Shown here: positions 17,643 through 25,808 of the stretch, one piece after another | Layout: each line of letters opens with the position of its first letter | How positions within the stretch are numbered: the first letter of the stretch is position 1 | NCBI GenBank assembly: GCA_938017825.1 | Contig: CALIJE010000013.1 | Coordinates: 1-39,835 of the forward strand | Source of the DNA: an uncultured Flavobacteriaceae bacterium | GTDB lineage: Bacteria; Bacteroidota; Bacteroidia; Flavobacteriales; Flavobacteriaceae | Reading direction: 5' to 3' | Length of the DNA stretch: 39,835 nucleotides | Made by a program: the position numbers and the translations under genes | The notes under the pieces: model-generated | What the model saw: the letters and a program-made list of their open reading frames with translations, nothing else | What the model was told of the DNA's origin: nothing | The model's database searches: none

Positions 17643-17657
17643 TTCGGTACTATATTT

Positions 17658-18314
17658 ATGACACTATCGGAAGAAGATTATATTAAGGCGATTTACCATT
17701 TGGGCAAGGGGGATAATACTACCGTGTCTACCAATGGCGTGGCCGAACAGATGGAAACAAAACCTTCCTCAGTGACCGATATGGTAAAAAAACTCTCTGA
17801 AAAAGGGGTGGTCAACTACAGGCCGTATAAAGGGGTAAGTCTTACCGAGCATGGCCAAAAAATAGCGCTGTCCTTGGTACGCAAGCATCGACTTTGGGAG
17901 GTCTTTTTAGTTGAAAAACTCAATTTTTCATGGGATGAAGTTCATGAAGTGGCTGAGCAGCTTGAGCACATTAAGAGTGAAAAGCTAATAGATCAACTAG
18001 ATAAGCATTTGGGTTTTCCTGAGGTAGATCCTCATGGGGATCCGATTCCATCAAAGAAGGGAGAGTTCAAAAAGACGATTAAGAAATTGTTGAACGAAGT
18101 TGCCATAGGTACCAGTGGGATCTGTGTTGGGGTCAAAGATTCCTCACCGCCTTTCCTGAAGTTCTTGGACAAGAATAAGATTGCCCTAGGCGATACGATC
18201 CTTATACTAGAAAAAGAAGAATTCGATGGTTCTTTTTATATTCAAGTAAAAGACATAAAAATTCATATATCTAACCAAATTGCATCCAACCTATATCTTA
18301 AGATTACCGCCTAG
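17658..18314 (+). CDS. DtxR/MntR-family metal-dependent transcriptional repressor
   Basis: 218 residues from the ATG at 17658 (MTLSEEDYIKAIYHLG). The in-frame TTG at 17640 lies inside the promoter -7 element and is rejected. The winged helix (VAEQMETKPSSVTDMVKKLSEKG, about 28-50) is followed by the metal-binding and dimerisation domain typical of the family (VRKHRLWEVFLVEKL, then DEVHEVAEQLEHIKSEKL, then FPEVDPHGDPIP) and a C-terminal SH3-like FeoA domain. With bound Mn(II) or Fe(II) it should repress metal-uptake genes. The following genes (outer-membrane protein and ZIP transporter) point to Mn, Fe or Zn supply. The exact metal cannot be decided here. Confidence 0.93.
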   Translation: MTLSEEDYIKAIYHLGKGDNTTVSTNGVAEQMETKPSSVTDMVKKLSEKGVVNYRPYKGVSLTEHGQKIALSLVRKHRLWEVFLVEKLNFSWDEVHEVAEQLEHIKSEKLIDQLDKHLGFPEVDPHGDPIPSKKGEFKKTIKKLLNEVAIGTSGICVGVKDSSPPFLKFLDKNKIALGDTILILEKEEFDGSFYIQVKDIKIHISNQIASNLYLKITA

Positions 18315-19092
18315 AATTTATGCTAGCGACTCATTTATACTGTGGTCGGTATTGCTTTTGGTGTCTAGCATTTGCTTGGCCCAAGACGTAGTGGAATCAC
18401 CAACCAGTACAACAGCTGGTGCCGCACAGATTGAATTGGCATCCTCCTATGAGTATTTCAAGGAGGGAAATCAGAATAGCACCAGCTATACCGCAGGCTC
18501 ATTGTTGTTTTTATATGGCCTTTCCGATGAAGTGGAAATACGACTGGGTCTCGATTTTCAACAAAACGGGGTTCGAATAAATGGCAGGAAACCGGATCGC
18601 GTTGATAGCGGTTATACCCCAATTCAAATTGGTATCGGGGCCGATTTGCTTAAAGAAAAAGGGATATGGCCGAAAGTCAGTTTTATTGGAGACGTTTTTT
18701 TACCGGCTACGGGAGGTACTGACTTTAAACAGGACAAGTTAGGGTTCGCCTTAAAGGCGGGGTTTTATCACACCTTAGGTGCGTTGAAAAAGTCTCAGCT
18801 GAATTACAACCTTGGCACCGATTTTGGCAATGATGATCTTTCTTATGTCTATGGCATAACGTATTTAAGAAATATAGGCTCTTTGGGCGGAGCGTACCTA
18901 GAACTTCAAGGGAATATACCAAATGGTCTTTCTCCAAATCATTTTGTCAGTGCCGCATTCTACTGGACCCCAACGCCTAGTATACAATTCGATACCATTG
19001 TAGGAAGGGGTATTAATGCCGATCAAGATTTTTACCTGACCGGAAGGTTACAGATTTACATTTCGAACAATAAAAAGAAAACATCATCTTAA
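18280..19092 (+). CDS. Outer-membrane beta-barrel protein (MetA/'transporter' type)
   Basis: About 270 residues. A hydrophobic signal segment FILWSVLLLVSSICLAQ is followed by alternating strands with aromatic ends (YEYFKEGNQNSTSY, VEIRLGLDFQQNG, GYTPIQIGIGADLL, WPKVSFIGDVFLPATGG, LNYNLGTDFGN, FYLTGRLQIYIS), as in the Phenol_MetA_deg/putative transporter family of outer-membrane barrels. There is no in-frame ATG before the signal peptide. The first possible start is TTG at 18280, which makes it overlap the repressor gene by 35 bp, so the start is uncertain. Lying between a metal repressor and a ZIP permease, it may pass the same metal through the outer membrane; this is inferred from context. 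Confidence 0.75.
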   Translation: MHPTYILRLPPRIYASDSFILWSVLLLVSSICLAQDVVESPTSTTAGAAQIELASSYEYFKEGNQNSTSYTAGSLLFLYGLSDEVEIRLGLDFQQNGVRINGRKPDRVDSGYTPIQIGIGADLLKEKGIWPKVSFIGDVFLPATGGTDFKQDKLGFALKAGFYHTLGALKKSQLNYNLGTDFGNDDLSYVYGITYLRNIGSLGGAYLELQGNIPNGLSPNHFVSAAFYWTPTPSIQFDTIVGRGINADQDFYLTGRLQIYISNNKKKTSS

Positions 19093-19104
19093 TAGTATAT
19101 AGTT

Positions 19105-19938
19105 ATGTCTGAAATATTACAACAAGTAATCGATTATTTTGAATCTATAAATCCAATCCTAGCAGCACTTTATGCTACCCTTTTTACCTGGGGGCTCACT
19201 GCTGCAGGGGCAGCCTTGGTCTTCTTTTTCAAAAATCCGAACAGAGCTGTAATGGACAGTATGTTGGGCTTTACTGGCGGGGTTATGGTAGCGGCCAGCT
19301 TTTGGAGTCTTTTGGCGCCTGGGATAGAGATGAGTCCGGGCGAAGGTTTTGAAAAGGTAGTTCCGGCGGCCGTCGGATTTTTCCTTGGGGCCCTTTTCCT
19401 TTTTGGTTTGGATAAGGTATTGCCACACCTACATATCAATTTTAAGGAAGGGGAAGCCGAGGGTATTAAGACTCCCTGGCATAAAACCACCTTGTTGACC
19501 CTTGCGATTACCTTGCACAATATCCCTGAAGGATTGGCTGTAGGTGTATTGTTTGGGGGCGTAGCAGCTGGTTTTGATGGCGCAACCATAGGGGGCGCAG
19601 TAGCCCTCGCAATGGGAATTGGTCTACAGAATTTTCCTGAAGGCTTTGCGGTGGCCATGCCTTTAAAAAGACAAGGGTTAACGAGAAGAAGAAGTTTTAT
19701 GTACGGGCAGGCATCTGCCGCTGTTGAACCAATAGCTGCGGTAATCGGTGCTTGGGCAGTAATGACATTTCAGCCCATTTTGCCCTATGCCTTGGCATTT
19801 GCTGCCGGAGCAATGATTTTTGTCGTTGTGGAAGAAGTAATCCCGGAGACACAACAAGACAAACATTCCGATGTAGCCGTAATGGGCTTTATTGGTGGGT
19901 TTATCGTTATGATGACGTTGGATGTTGGTCTGGGCTAA
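19105..19938 (+). CDS. ZIP-family metal transporter
   Basis: 277 residues with about eight hydrophobic helices. Helix 4 carries the ZIP metal site TLHNIPEGLAVG (HNIPEG, 138-143), helix 5 carries LQNFPEGFAVAMP (175-185), and a later helix has VVEEVIPE (241-248). The loop between helices 3 and 4 holds HLH (108-110). This is the GufA/ZupT-like branch. It imports divalent metal (Zn, Mn or Fe) into the cytoplasm. It starts 12 bp after the outer-membrane protein gene and belongs to the repressor-led operon. Confidence 0.93.
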   Translation: MSEILQQVIDYFESINPILAALYATLFTWGLTAAGAALVFFFKNPNRAVMDSMLGFTGGVMVAASFWSLLAPGIEMSPGEGFEKVVPAAVGFFLGALFLFGLDKVLPHLHINFKEGEAEGIKTPWHKTTLLTLAITLHNIPEGLAVGVLFGGVAAGFDGATIGGAVALAMGIGLQNFPEGFAVAMPLKRQGLTRRRSFMYGQASAAVEPIAAVIGAWAVMTFQPILPYALAFAAGAMIFVVVEEVIPETQQDKHSDVAVMGFIGGFIVMMTLDVGLG

Positions 19939-19943
19939 TTGAA

Positions 19944-19962
19944 TAGGGCACCCTAATTTTTT
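19944..19962 (+). terminator. Weak terminator after the ZIP gene
   Basis: TAGG-GCAC-CCTA (19944-19955) followed by A and six T (19957-19962) lies just after the ZIP stop and overlaps the stop of the convergent peptidase gene. The stem has only 4 solid base pairs. Confidence 0.3.
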
Positions 19963-22733
19963 CCCGATTCCATCAATTCGTATCCTTGATTGATTCCTTT
20001 TTCCATGGCTGGTACACCACGTTCCATCCACATGGGCTTCGGTGCTCCCTTCAAATAATGGTCAAAGAACTGTGCCATTCGAATATTAAAATCTTTTCTG
20101 TTCTGTAATTTTAAAGGCCAATGTGGCTCCCCATTGTAGTTCAAGAACCATGAAGGCTTGCCCAACCTGCGTAGGCTAACAAAGAACTCGATTCCTTGAT
20201 ACCAAGGCACATGCCCGTCCGCGTCATTGTGCATGACCAATAAAGGGGTATTGATCTTATCTATATTGAATATTGGCGAATTCTCTATATAACGACTGGG
20301 ATACTCCCAAGGGGTTCCTCCTATCCTGCTCTGGGTGTGTTCATATTGAAATTGTCGGCTTAGGCCGGTGGCCCATCTGATACCGCCATAGGCACTGATC
20401 ATATTCGGTACCGGGGCACCCGCTTCCGCGGCCTTGAATATATCTGTTTTTGTTACCAAATACGCAATTTGATATCCGCCCCAACTATGGCCTTGAACCC
20501 CAATGTTATCTTTGTCTATAAAGCCTTTTTCGATTAAGGACGTGACTCCTGGTATCACGCAATTATACGCGCTTTCCCCCGGATAACCGACGCGGTAGTG
20601 CACATCTGGATTGAAAATGACATAGCCTCTGCTCGTATAGAAACTATAGTTCAAGGATGATCTTTCGGCCCTGGGTATTCTATGGCTATGCAGCCGATCT
20701 GAACTACGTTCATAAAAATTGACCAGTAAGGGGTATTTTTTACTGGGGTCAAAATTTTCGGGCTTTACGAGCATCCCAGAAAGTTCTTTCCCATCCAAGG
20801 AATTCCAATTGATCAACTCAATCGAACCCCAATTATAATCAGCTTGCTGTGGATTACCATCACTTAGCCTCGTGACATTTTTAAAATCCATGTTGGTGGT
20901 ATATAGATCAGGGAAAACTTGGAACGATTCTTTCGTAAACAACAGTTGATCGCTCAACTTTGCCTTTTTCATATTGCCGTAGTTATAGGGACCTGAAAGT
21001 AGTGGAGTTAATTTTTTGCTTTTGGGGTTGTACGCTACATAACCAGAATTTTTTGTTGTTTCATCAAAACTATGTAGCAGCCAGTCTTTCCTTGGGTCCA
21101 AGAAACGCTCATCATGATCTAATTGCTGATAGCGGTACCTCAGCTTGGCCTCTCTACCTTTTGTTATGCGTGAGCCTTTGCCTGTTTTTGGGTCAAACTC
21201 CCACAGGTCATACCGGTCATAAAGCACAATGGTTTGGTCATTTTCAGTAAATCCGGCAAGGCCATAGGGCCATGGATAATCGGGATAGTCGTGCAATTCA
21301 TTGTAAAAGCCCTTGTTATTTATAAATACCTTATTAGCTGCACCCGAGGTATTGTAAATGACCCAGGTCGTATCAATTCTGCTATAACCAAATGCATATT
21401 TGCCGCTAGGACTTAAATCTAGGTATTCTGATTTCTTGATCGAAAATTGAGAGGCTCCGGTATTCGTATTTACAATTTGATAATCAAAATTACCCCTAGC
21501 TGTCCATTGGCTTTCCAAGTCATAGGGTTCAGAAGTGTACACCAAGGCTACAGGGGCATTCCCTTTATCGGTCATCATCGCATTTGGGTAAGCAGTGTTT
21601 GCCAATTGCACCAAATTCTTGGTCTTCAAATGTATCACCGACCGGTACGAATGTACAGTGTCTTTTTTTAAGTCTAACTCCTGTACGGTATACAATTTCG
21701 GTTGATCGTACGTCCATACCTCAACATTAACAATTTCATCATTTGTGAGGGTAGTATCTTTTTGTATGGGTGGTTTGCGCAGGCCGAAAAACAATTTTGA
21801 CTCATCTTCGGAAAACGAAACCTGGCCATCTGATGAAACCAAATAGCCTTTTGGGGCATTTTCGGAATCAACCAACTTTATTGCTTTCGAAATTCCTTCT
21901 TTCCAATAAAAAAGGGCATTCGGTCGAATTTGTATTTTTGTTGTATCGGTATCGACCACAAAGCCAAGGTTTTTGCCTGATTCACTGAACTGTAGCTGCG
22001 CATATTTCGCCCCTTTGGCACTATAGATATGTTGTGTTTTACCGCTTTCCAAGTTTATGACTTGTACATGAGACAAAGCATCCGAGTCATTACCTGAGCT
22101 AGTGTAGGCGAAGTACTTTCCTTTTTTTGCAAACGTGTAATTCGTGACAAACTTTAGGGTATCCTCCTTGTCATTTACTAAATTTCTAAGCACCACATGA
22201 TACCCATTTTTTTTATTTACATTTTTTTTCTTTTCTTTTTTTGCTGAAACAGAATCTCTCTTTTGTTCGTTCTTCTTTAGTTCTGTCAAAGAATAGGCTA
22301 CATAACCAGACCACTCCTCGGGAAGTCGATACGATTTCACATTCCCGATTTTTACCAGTTCTTTGGTATTTAAGTTCAAAATGCCCAGAGAATCTTTGGG
22401 AAGGTCTTTCTTTTTCACTTTTCTTCTTTTCAACGCGGTAATACTGTCTTTCCACGCCTTAATTGTAAAGAACGCATGTTGCGAATCATAGCTAAAAGTT
22501 CCTTTTGAACTTCGTTCGTGCTCAAAAATGGCCTTGCCATTGATATCCTTGATTTTTAAAAAGTTGTCTTTTTCGCCCTTTTCCAATGAATACATGACAT
22601 GTTCCCCATTGGGTGCCAATACTGAACCATTAATTGTATTCCATAAAGCAAAATCTGAATGGTCGAGCGCCCGTTTTTGGGCGAACAAAGAAAATGACAG
22701 CAATACAAAACACAAAAGGGGCAGCTTTTTCAT
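19953..22733 (-). CDS. S9-family (prolyl oligopeptidase-type) serine peptidase, secreted
   Basis: 926 residues with a Sec signal peptide (MKKLPLLCFVLLSFSLFAQK). Residues about 30-630 form a WD40/beta-propeller-like region, and 640-895 an alpha/beta-hydrolase. Catalytic residues are Ser750 in GHSWGGY, a probable Asp839 in HNDADGHVPW and His871 in GEPHWPL. The protein would cleave peptides in the periplasm or outside. It is larger than typical S9 DPP enzymes because of the propeller. A Lys-rich low-complexity patch lies at residues 153-176 (KKNEQKRDSVSAKKEKKKNV). It is a single gene, convergent with the ZIP gene and divergent from the next gene. The substrate is unknown. Confidence 0.92.
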   Translation of the reverse strand: MKKLPLLCFVLLSFSLFAQKRALDHSDFALWNTINGSVLAPNGEHVMYSLEKGEKDNFLKIKDINGKAIFEHERSSKGTFSYDSQHAFFTIKAWKDSITALKRRKVKKKDLPKDSLGILNLNTKELVKIGNVKSYRLPEEWSGYVAYSLTELKKNEQKRDSVSAKKEKKKNVNKKNGYHVVLRNLVNDKEDTLKFVTNYTFAKKGKYFAYTSSGNDSDALSHVQVINLESGKTQHIYSAKGAKYAQLQFSESGKNLGFVVDTDTTKIQIRPNALFYWKEGISKAIKLVDSENAPKGYLVSSDGQVSFSEDESKLFFGLRKPPIQKDTTLTNDEIVNVEVWTYDQPKLYTVQELDLKKDTVHSYRSVIHLKTKNLVQLANTAYPNAMMTDKGNAPVALVYTSEPYDLESQWTARGNFDYQIVNTNTGASQFSIKKSEYLDLSPSGKYAFGYSRIDTTWVIYNTSGAANKVFINNKGFYNELHDYPDYPWPYGLAGFTENDQTIVLYDRYDLWEFDPKTGKGSRITKGREAKLRYRYQQLDHDERFLDPRKDWLLHSFDETTKNSGYVAYNPKSKKLTPLLSGPYNYGNMKKAKLSDQLLFTKESFQVFPDLYTTNMDFKNVTRLSDGNPQQADYNWGSIELINWNSLDGKELSGMLVKPENFDPSKKYPLLVNFYERSSDRLHSHRIPRAERSSLNYSFYTSRGYVIFNPDVHYRVGYPGESAYNCVIPGVTSLIEKGFIDKDNIGVQGHSWGGYQIAYLVTKTDIFKAAEAGAPVPNMISAYGGIRWATGLSRQFQYEHTQSRIGGTPWEYPSRYIENSPIFNIDKINTPLLVMHNDADGHVPWYQGIEFFVSLRRLGKPSWFLNYNGEPHWPLKLQNRKDFNIRMAQFFDHYLKGAPKPMWMERGVPAMEKGINQGYELMESGKN

Positions 22734-22904
22734 GGCAGGGTCGATTTAGTCTTTTTAAATATAGACCATTATGTTCTATAATGCTCAAAAAACGGGATTC
22801 ACATTTTAATTACAGAAAATTGGCAATAGTTACATTGGCGATAGCGTTATGAATTCAGAGTGAAATGGTATCTTCGAACTGCTTCATAAAGACTTAGCAT
22901 ACTC

Positions 22905-23342
22905 ATGGCTACAAAAAAAAGACATTGGTTTTGGAATCTTCTTATCGTACTTACGATCATCTTATGCGGGCTTGCCTTTGCGTCACATTCAAAAAATTGG
23001 ACTAAGGTTACCCCAGACAAATTGCAGTTACTCTCCGGATTTTATTATAAGGAAATTCCCTTTCAAGACTTGGATAGTATTGGATGGGTAGAGCGAATAC
23101 CGCCTATGAAACGTTTAAATGGTTTTTCAGCATTTGAAAAAGGAAAAGGACTCTATCAAGAATTCAAAGATTCGCTCACAGATAAAAAAGTACATGTTTA
23201 TGTAGACAACTTCGAGCAGCAAAAAATCAAGGTGGTGTACCTAGACAGCCAAAAATTGTATGTCAATTTAAAAGACTCTCTCGATACCATCGAACTATTT
23301 GATCTGCTGCAAAGCAAGTTAGAGATTGCAGCTCCAAATTAG
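22905..23342 (+). CDS. Membrane-anchored protein of unknown function (PH-like)
   Basis: 145 residues. A basic N-terminus (MATKKRHW) and a single membrane helix (NLLIVLTIILCGLAFAS) are followed by a soluble domain of beta strands and a final helix (LDTIELFDLLQSKLEIA). This could be a small PH-like fold, but I do not recognise a named family. It heads a plus-strand run with the DUF2141 gene (24 bp gap) and the SnoaL-like gene, ending at the terminator at 24246-24272. Confidence 0.65.
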   Translation: MATKKRHWFWNLLIVLTIILCGLAFASHSKNWTKVTPDKLQLLSGFYYKEIPFQDLDSIGWVERIPPMKRLNGFSAFEKGKGLYQEFKDSLTDKKVHVYVDNFEQQKIKVVYLDSQKLYVNLKDSLDTIELFDLLQSKLEIAAPN

Positions 23343-23366
23343 TTTCGTAACATACAGCTAAAAACT

Positions 23367-23777
23367 ATGCCCAAGCCTTTTCTTATTATGTTCCTTATGC
23401 CGATCATCTGCTTGGCCCAACACCAACTTACGATAGAGGTTACAGGGGTCGCGAACGCAAAAGGCAACATTAATATTGGCATTTACACTTGTGATAAGAG
23501 TTTTTTGAAATCGGATCAACTATATAAGGGTACCATTGTAAAATCTGAAAAGGGAATCACTTCCGGCGTTTTCGAAGATCTTCCGAAGGGCACCTATGCT
23601 TTGGCCGTGTTTCATGATGAAAATGGTAATGCCGAACTAGATACCAACCTATTCGGAATTCCAAAAGAACCCCTAGGATTTTCATTTGGCAAATTAAAGA
23701 CTTTTGGGCCACCAAGTTTCGAGGAATGTTCGTTCTCCTTGGATGCCGACATGCAGATTTCAGTTTCCTTGGAATAA
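23367..23777 (+). CDS. DUF2141 domain secreted protein
   Basis: 136 residues with a signal peptide (MPKPFLIMFLMPIICLAQ). The family pattern is clear: LTIEVTGVANAKGNINIGIY at the start and YALAVFHDENGNAELDTNLF followed by GIPKEPLGFS, typical of DUF2141 (PF09912). It is a small periplasmic or secreted beta-sandwich of unknown function. Gene order suggests co-transcription with the preceding membrane protein gene. Confidence 0.9.
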   Translation: MPKPFLIMFLMPIICLAQHQLTIEVTGVANAKGNINIGIYTCDKSFLKSDQLYKGTIVKSEKGITSGVFEDLPKGTYALAVFHDENGNAELDTNLFGIPKEPLGFSFGKLKTFGPPSFEECSFSLDADMQISVSLE

Positions 23778-23852
23778 TACGATCTCTCTGTTAAATCTTT
23801 GTCATTCAAGGTATGATCTCGTATTTTGAATTACTAATCAATACAGAACGTC

Positions 23853-24218
23853 ATGAGCACAAATGAAATCGCAACAAAATTGGTAAACTGGTGTAAAGAA
23901 GGAGACTATGAAAAACCGTATCAGGAACTATATAGTCCAAAAATCGTAAGTATCGAAAATGACGGCAAGGGTGAAGGCGGCATAGCTGAAGGGTTCGAGG
24001 GTATCCAGAAAAAAGGAGAATGGTGGAAAGAAAATTTTGAAGTACACAATACAACTGTGTCGGAGCCTATTGTAGCCGACAACTGGTTCTCTGTAAAGTT
24101 TGATATGGACACTACCCATCGGCCATCAGGAACACGCTCTACTATGTCGGAAATAGCTGTTTATCAGGTTCAAGATGGGAAAATTGTGAAAGAACAGTTC
24201 TTCTATGATGAGAACTAA
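23853..24218 (+). CDS. SnoaL/NTF2-like domain protein
   Basis: 121 residues with no signal peptide. The pattern is that of the SnoaL-like polyketide-cyclase/NTF2 fold: helical start (NEIATKLVNWCKEGDYEKPYQ), LYSPKIVSIEND, a helix with the pocket-facing WWKENFEVHN, and final strands (WFSVKFDMDT, SEIAVYQVQDGKIVKEQFFYD). Such small proteins bind or isomerise small ligands; no reaction can be assigned. A near-consensus promoter precedes it (TTG at 23799-23801, 19 bp, GTATTTTG at 23821-23828), so it may also be transcribed on its own. Confidence 0.85.
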   Translation: MSTNEIATKLVNWCKEGDYEKPYQELYSPKIVSIENDGKGEGGIAEGFEGIQKKGEWWKENFEVHNTTVSEPIVADNWFSVKFDMDTTHRPSGTRSTMSEIAVYQVQDGKIVKEQFFYDEN

Positions 24219-24245
24219 GAAACTTGTAAACCAAGGGAAAATTGA

Positions 24246-24272
24246 GGAGCGGTAACTACCGCTCCTTTTTTT
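24246..24272 (+). terminator. Strong rho-independent terminator
   Basis: GGAGCGG-TAACTA-CCGCTCC (24246-24265) is followed by seven T (24266-24272). It is GC-rich, has a 6-nt loop and lies 27 bp after the SnoaL-like gene. It ends the plus-strand run and also separates it from the convergent TonB plug gene. Confidence 0.9.
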
Positions 24273-24282
24273 GAAGCATACC

Positions 24283-24681
24283 TTATGACTTGGTTTTGAT
24301 CACGATTACCCCATTAGCCCCTCTAGTGCCGTAAAAAGAAGCGTCAGAACCCTTTAAGACCTTTATACTCTCAACATCAATCGGGTTTACCACATCGATC
24401 ACTGCCGAAAATGAGCTCCCTAAGATATAGTTGTTCAAAACGTATAGCGGTTCAAGGCTACCTGTTAGGCTATTACTTCCTCTCAGGAGAATAGGAACCC
24501 CACCTTGTACAGTGACCCCTTTGAGGCGCCTTATCTGATTCAACAGGCTAATATTCGATTGGTTCATTTTGGAGATTTCATCTGCCCGCTCACTTTTTGT
24601 CGTATCCTTATTAGAGCCACACCCAACGCATAAAAATAGTACGAGTATTAGGGTACATTGTATTCGTTTAAATAACACCAT
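24283..24681 (-). CDS. Stand-alone TonB-dependent receptor plug domain lipoprotein
   Basis: 132 residues. A lipoprotein signal (MVLFKRIQCTLILVLFLCVGC, lipid Cys at residue 21) is followed by a short linker and then only the plug domain: GGVPILLRGSNSLTGSLEPLYVL, then DVVNPIDVESIKVLKGSDAS and FYGTRGANGVIVIKT. In SusC/TonB receptors this plug is followed by a 22-strand barrel, which is absent; a stop follows IKTKS directly. It is a complete short gene with its own signal, so a fragment of a broken receptor is unlikely. It may act as a partner or decoy at the outer membrane; the role is unknown. Confidence 0.85.
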   Translation of the reverse strand: MVLFKRIQCTLILVLFLCVGCGSNKDTTKSERADEISKMNQSNISLLNQIRRLKGVTVQGGVPILLRGSNSLTGSLEPLYVLNNYILGSSFSAVIDVVNPIDVESIKVLKGSDASFYGTRGANGVIVIKTKS

Positions 24682-24881
24682 ATCACATTTTTAGACAAAT
24701 AGAACCAAATTGTATTTTTAACAGCATAATAGAAGAGAAATTACACAAAACGTTAAATATATCCCATTTTGTAATAAGATTTCTTTTAAATCGTTCTTAT
24801 TTTAAGAAATATCGCAATCGCACCACTTCCCTCCTTTTGCCTCCATTTCTGCCAATCAAAGCTTAACCAAACCTCCTTACT

Positions 24882-25388
24882 ATGAAACATGGCTTAATCA
24901 TGTTGCTCGTCTTTCTTTTTGCATGTACGACAACTTTCTCGCAAAATAGTGTTGATATTGATGGGCGCCTTCAACCCATTTTAAACGACTTTCTTGATGA
25001 TTGCGCGTCTTACGGAATCGAAACCAATGAGAAGCTTTTTCAACTGAAGAAAATCGACATTTCAAAGGAATTGCCCTTGGAGGAGAACAATACGGTCTTG
25101 GGCGTGGTTACCCGTGATGCAAACAATAACGTTGAAAATATTCTCATCAATTGGGCTGCAATGATCGACCCAGAAATATTAAAAATCGTAGCCTATCATG
25201 AATTTGCACATCATTTTTTAGATTATAAACATACCTGCCAAGACTGTAACGAAATAATGGCCGTGACCAACAGCAACTACTTTCTTATTGCAAAAGACTG
25301 GGAGAAACAGGTCGAAAATCTATTTCTAACTTCCCCTGCCTATCTTGCCAAAGATTCAAAAGAGGGCCTGGCTGCCAGCTCCTTTTGA
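24882..25388 (+). CDS. Putative secreted zinc metallopeptidase
   Basis: 168 residues with a signal peptide (MKHGLIMLLVFLFACTTTFSQ). The key segment is VAYHEFAHHFLDYKHTCQDCNEIM. HEFAH is a zinc-peptidase HExxH motif, followed seven residues on by another His, then a CxxC pair and an EIM that recalls the metzincin Met-turn. Spacing differs from classic HExxHxxGxxH. The rest (VDIDGRLQPILNDFLDDCASYG, VLGVVTRDANNNVENILIN) resembles small flavobacterial proteins of unknown role. Zinc binding is likely; peptidase activity is inferred. The DUF423 gene follows after 33 bp. Confidence 0.7.
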   Translation: MKHGLIMLLVFLFACTTTFSQNSVDIDGRLQPILNDFLDDCASYGIETNEKLFQLKKIDISKELPLEENNTVLGVVTRDANNNVENILINWAAMIDPEILKIVAYHEFAHHFLDYKHTCQDCNEIMAVTNSNYFLIAKDWEKQVENLFLTSPAYLAKDSKEGLAASSF

Positions 25389-25421
25389 TTGGGTTAGCTA
25401 TCTTCGTCACAAATTAGCATT

Positions 25422-25808
25422 ATGGTATTACTGGCACAATTTCTAGGAGCACTGTACGGGCTTATGGCGGTCATTTTTGGTGCCTTTGGCGCACATGCCC
25501 TTAAAAATCGCTTTTCCGACTCCCAACTAAAGAGCTTTGAAACCGGTATTCGATACCAAATGTACCATGCAATCTTGCTGTTGGTTCTCAGCTTCAACCT
25601 CAATTTAGAGACCTCCCTTGAGCGCTATATTATCTATAGTTTTATAATCGGCATTTTCCTTTTTTCGTTCAGTATTTATGCGCTTACGTTTAGTGCATCA
25701 AAAGGCAAGAAGCTTCGATTTTTAGGACCTATTACTCCGATAGGCGGCATATTTCTTGTTGCGGGCTGGGCAATGTTGCTCTATTATTTCGTTCAAAATT
25801 TACTATAG
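25422..25808 (+). CDS. DUF423 family small membrane protein (YgdD-like)
   Basis: 128 residues. The family signature is LYGLMAVIFGAFGAHALK, with RYQMYHAILLLVLSFN, and there are four membrane helices in all. The C-terminus keeps the conserved PITPIGGIFLVAGWAMLLY. Its function is unknown. The last codons TTA CTA TAG share CTATAG with the stop of the convergent DUF5916 gene. Confidence 0.92.
   Translation: MVLLAQFLGALYGLMAVIFGAFGAHALKNRFSDSQLKSFETGIRYQMYHAILLLVLSFNLNLETSLERYIIYSFIIGIFLFSFSIYALTFSASKGKKLRFLGPITPIGGIFLVAGWAMLLYYFVQNLL

Noticed and set aside
17640-17657. TTG start of the metal repressor at 17640
   Set aside because: It is part of the promoter -7 element TATTTTTG. The ATG at 17658 gives the family's normal start.
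19170-19658. Minus-strand frame of 162 codons opposite the ZIP gene
   Set aside because: Pro/Ala/Lys-rich composition is what the reverse of ZIP codons gives. The plus strand carries clear ZIP motifs.
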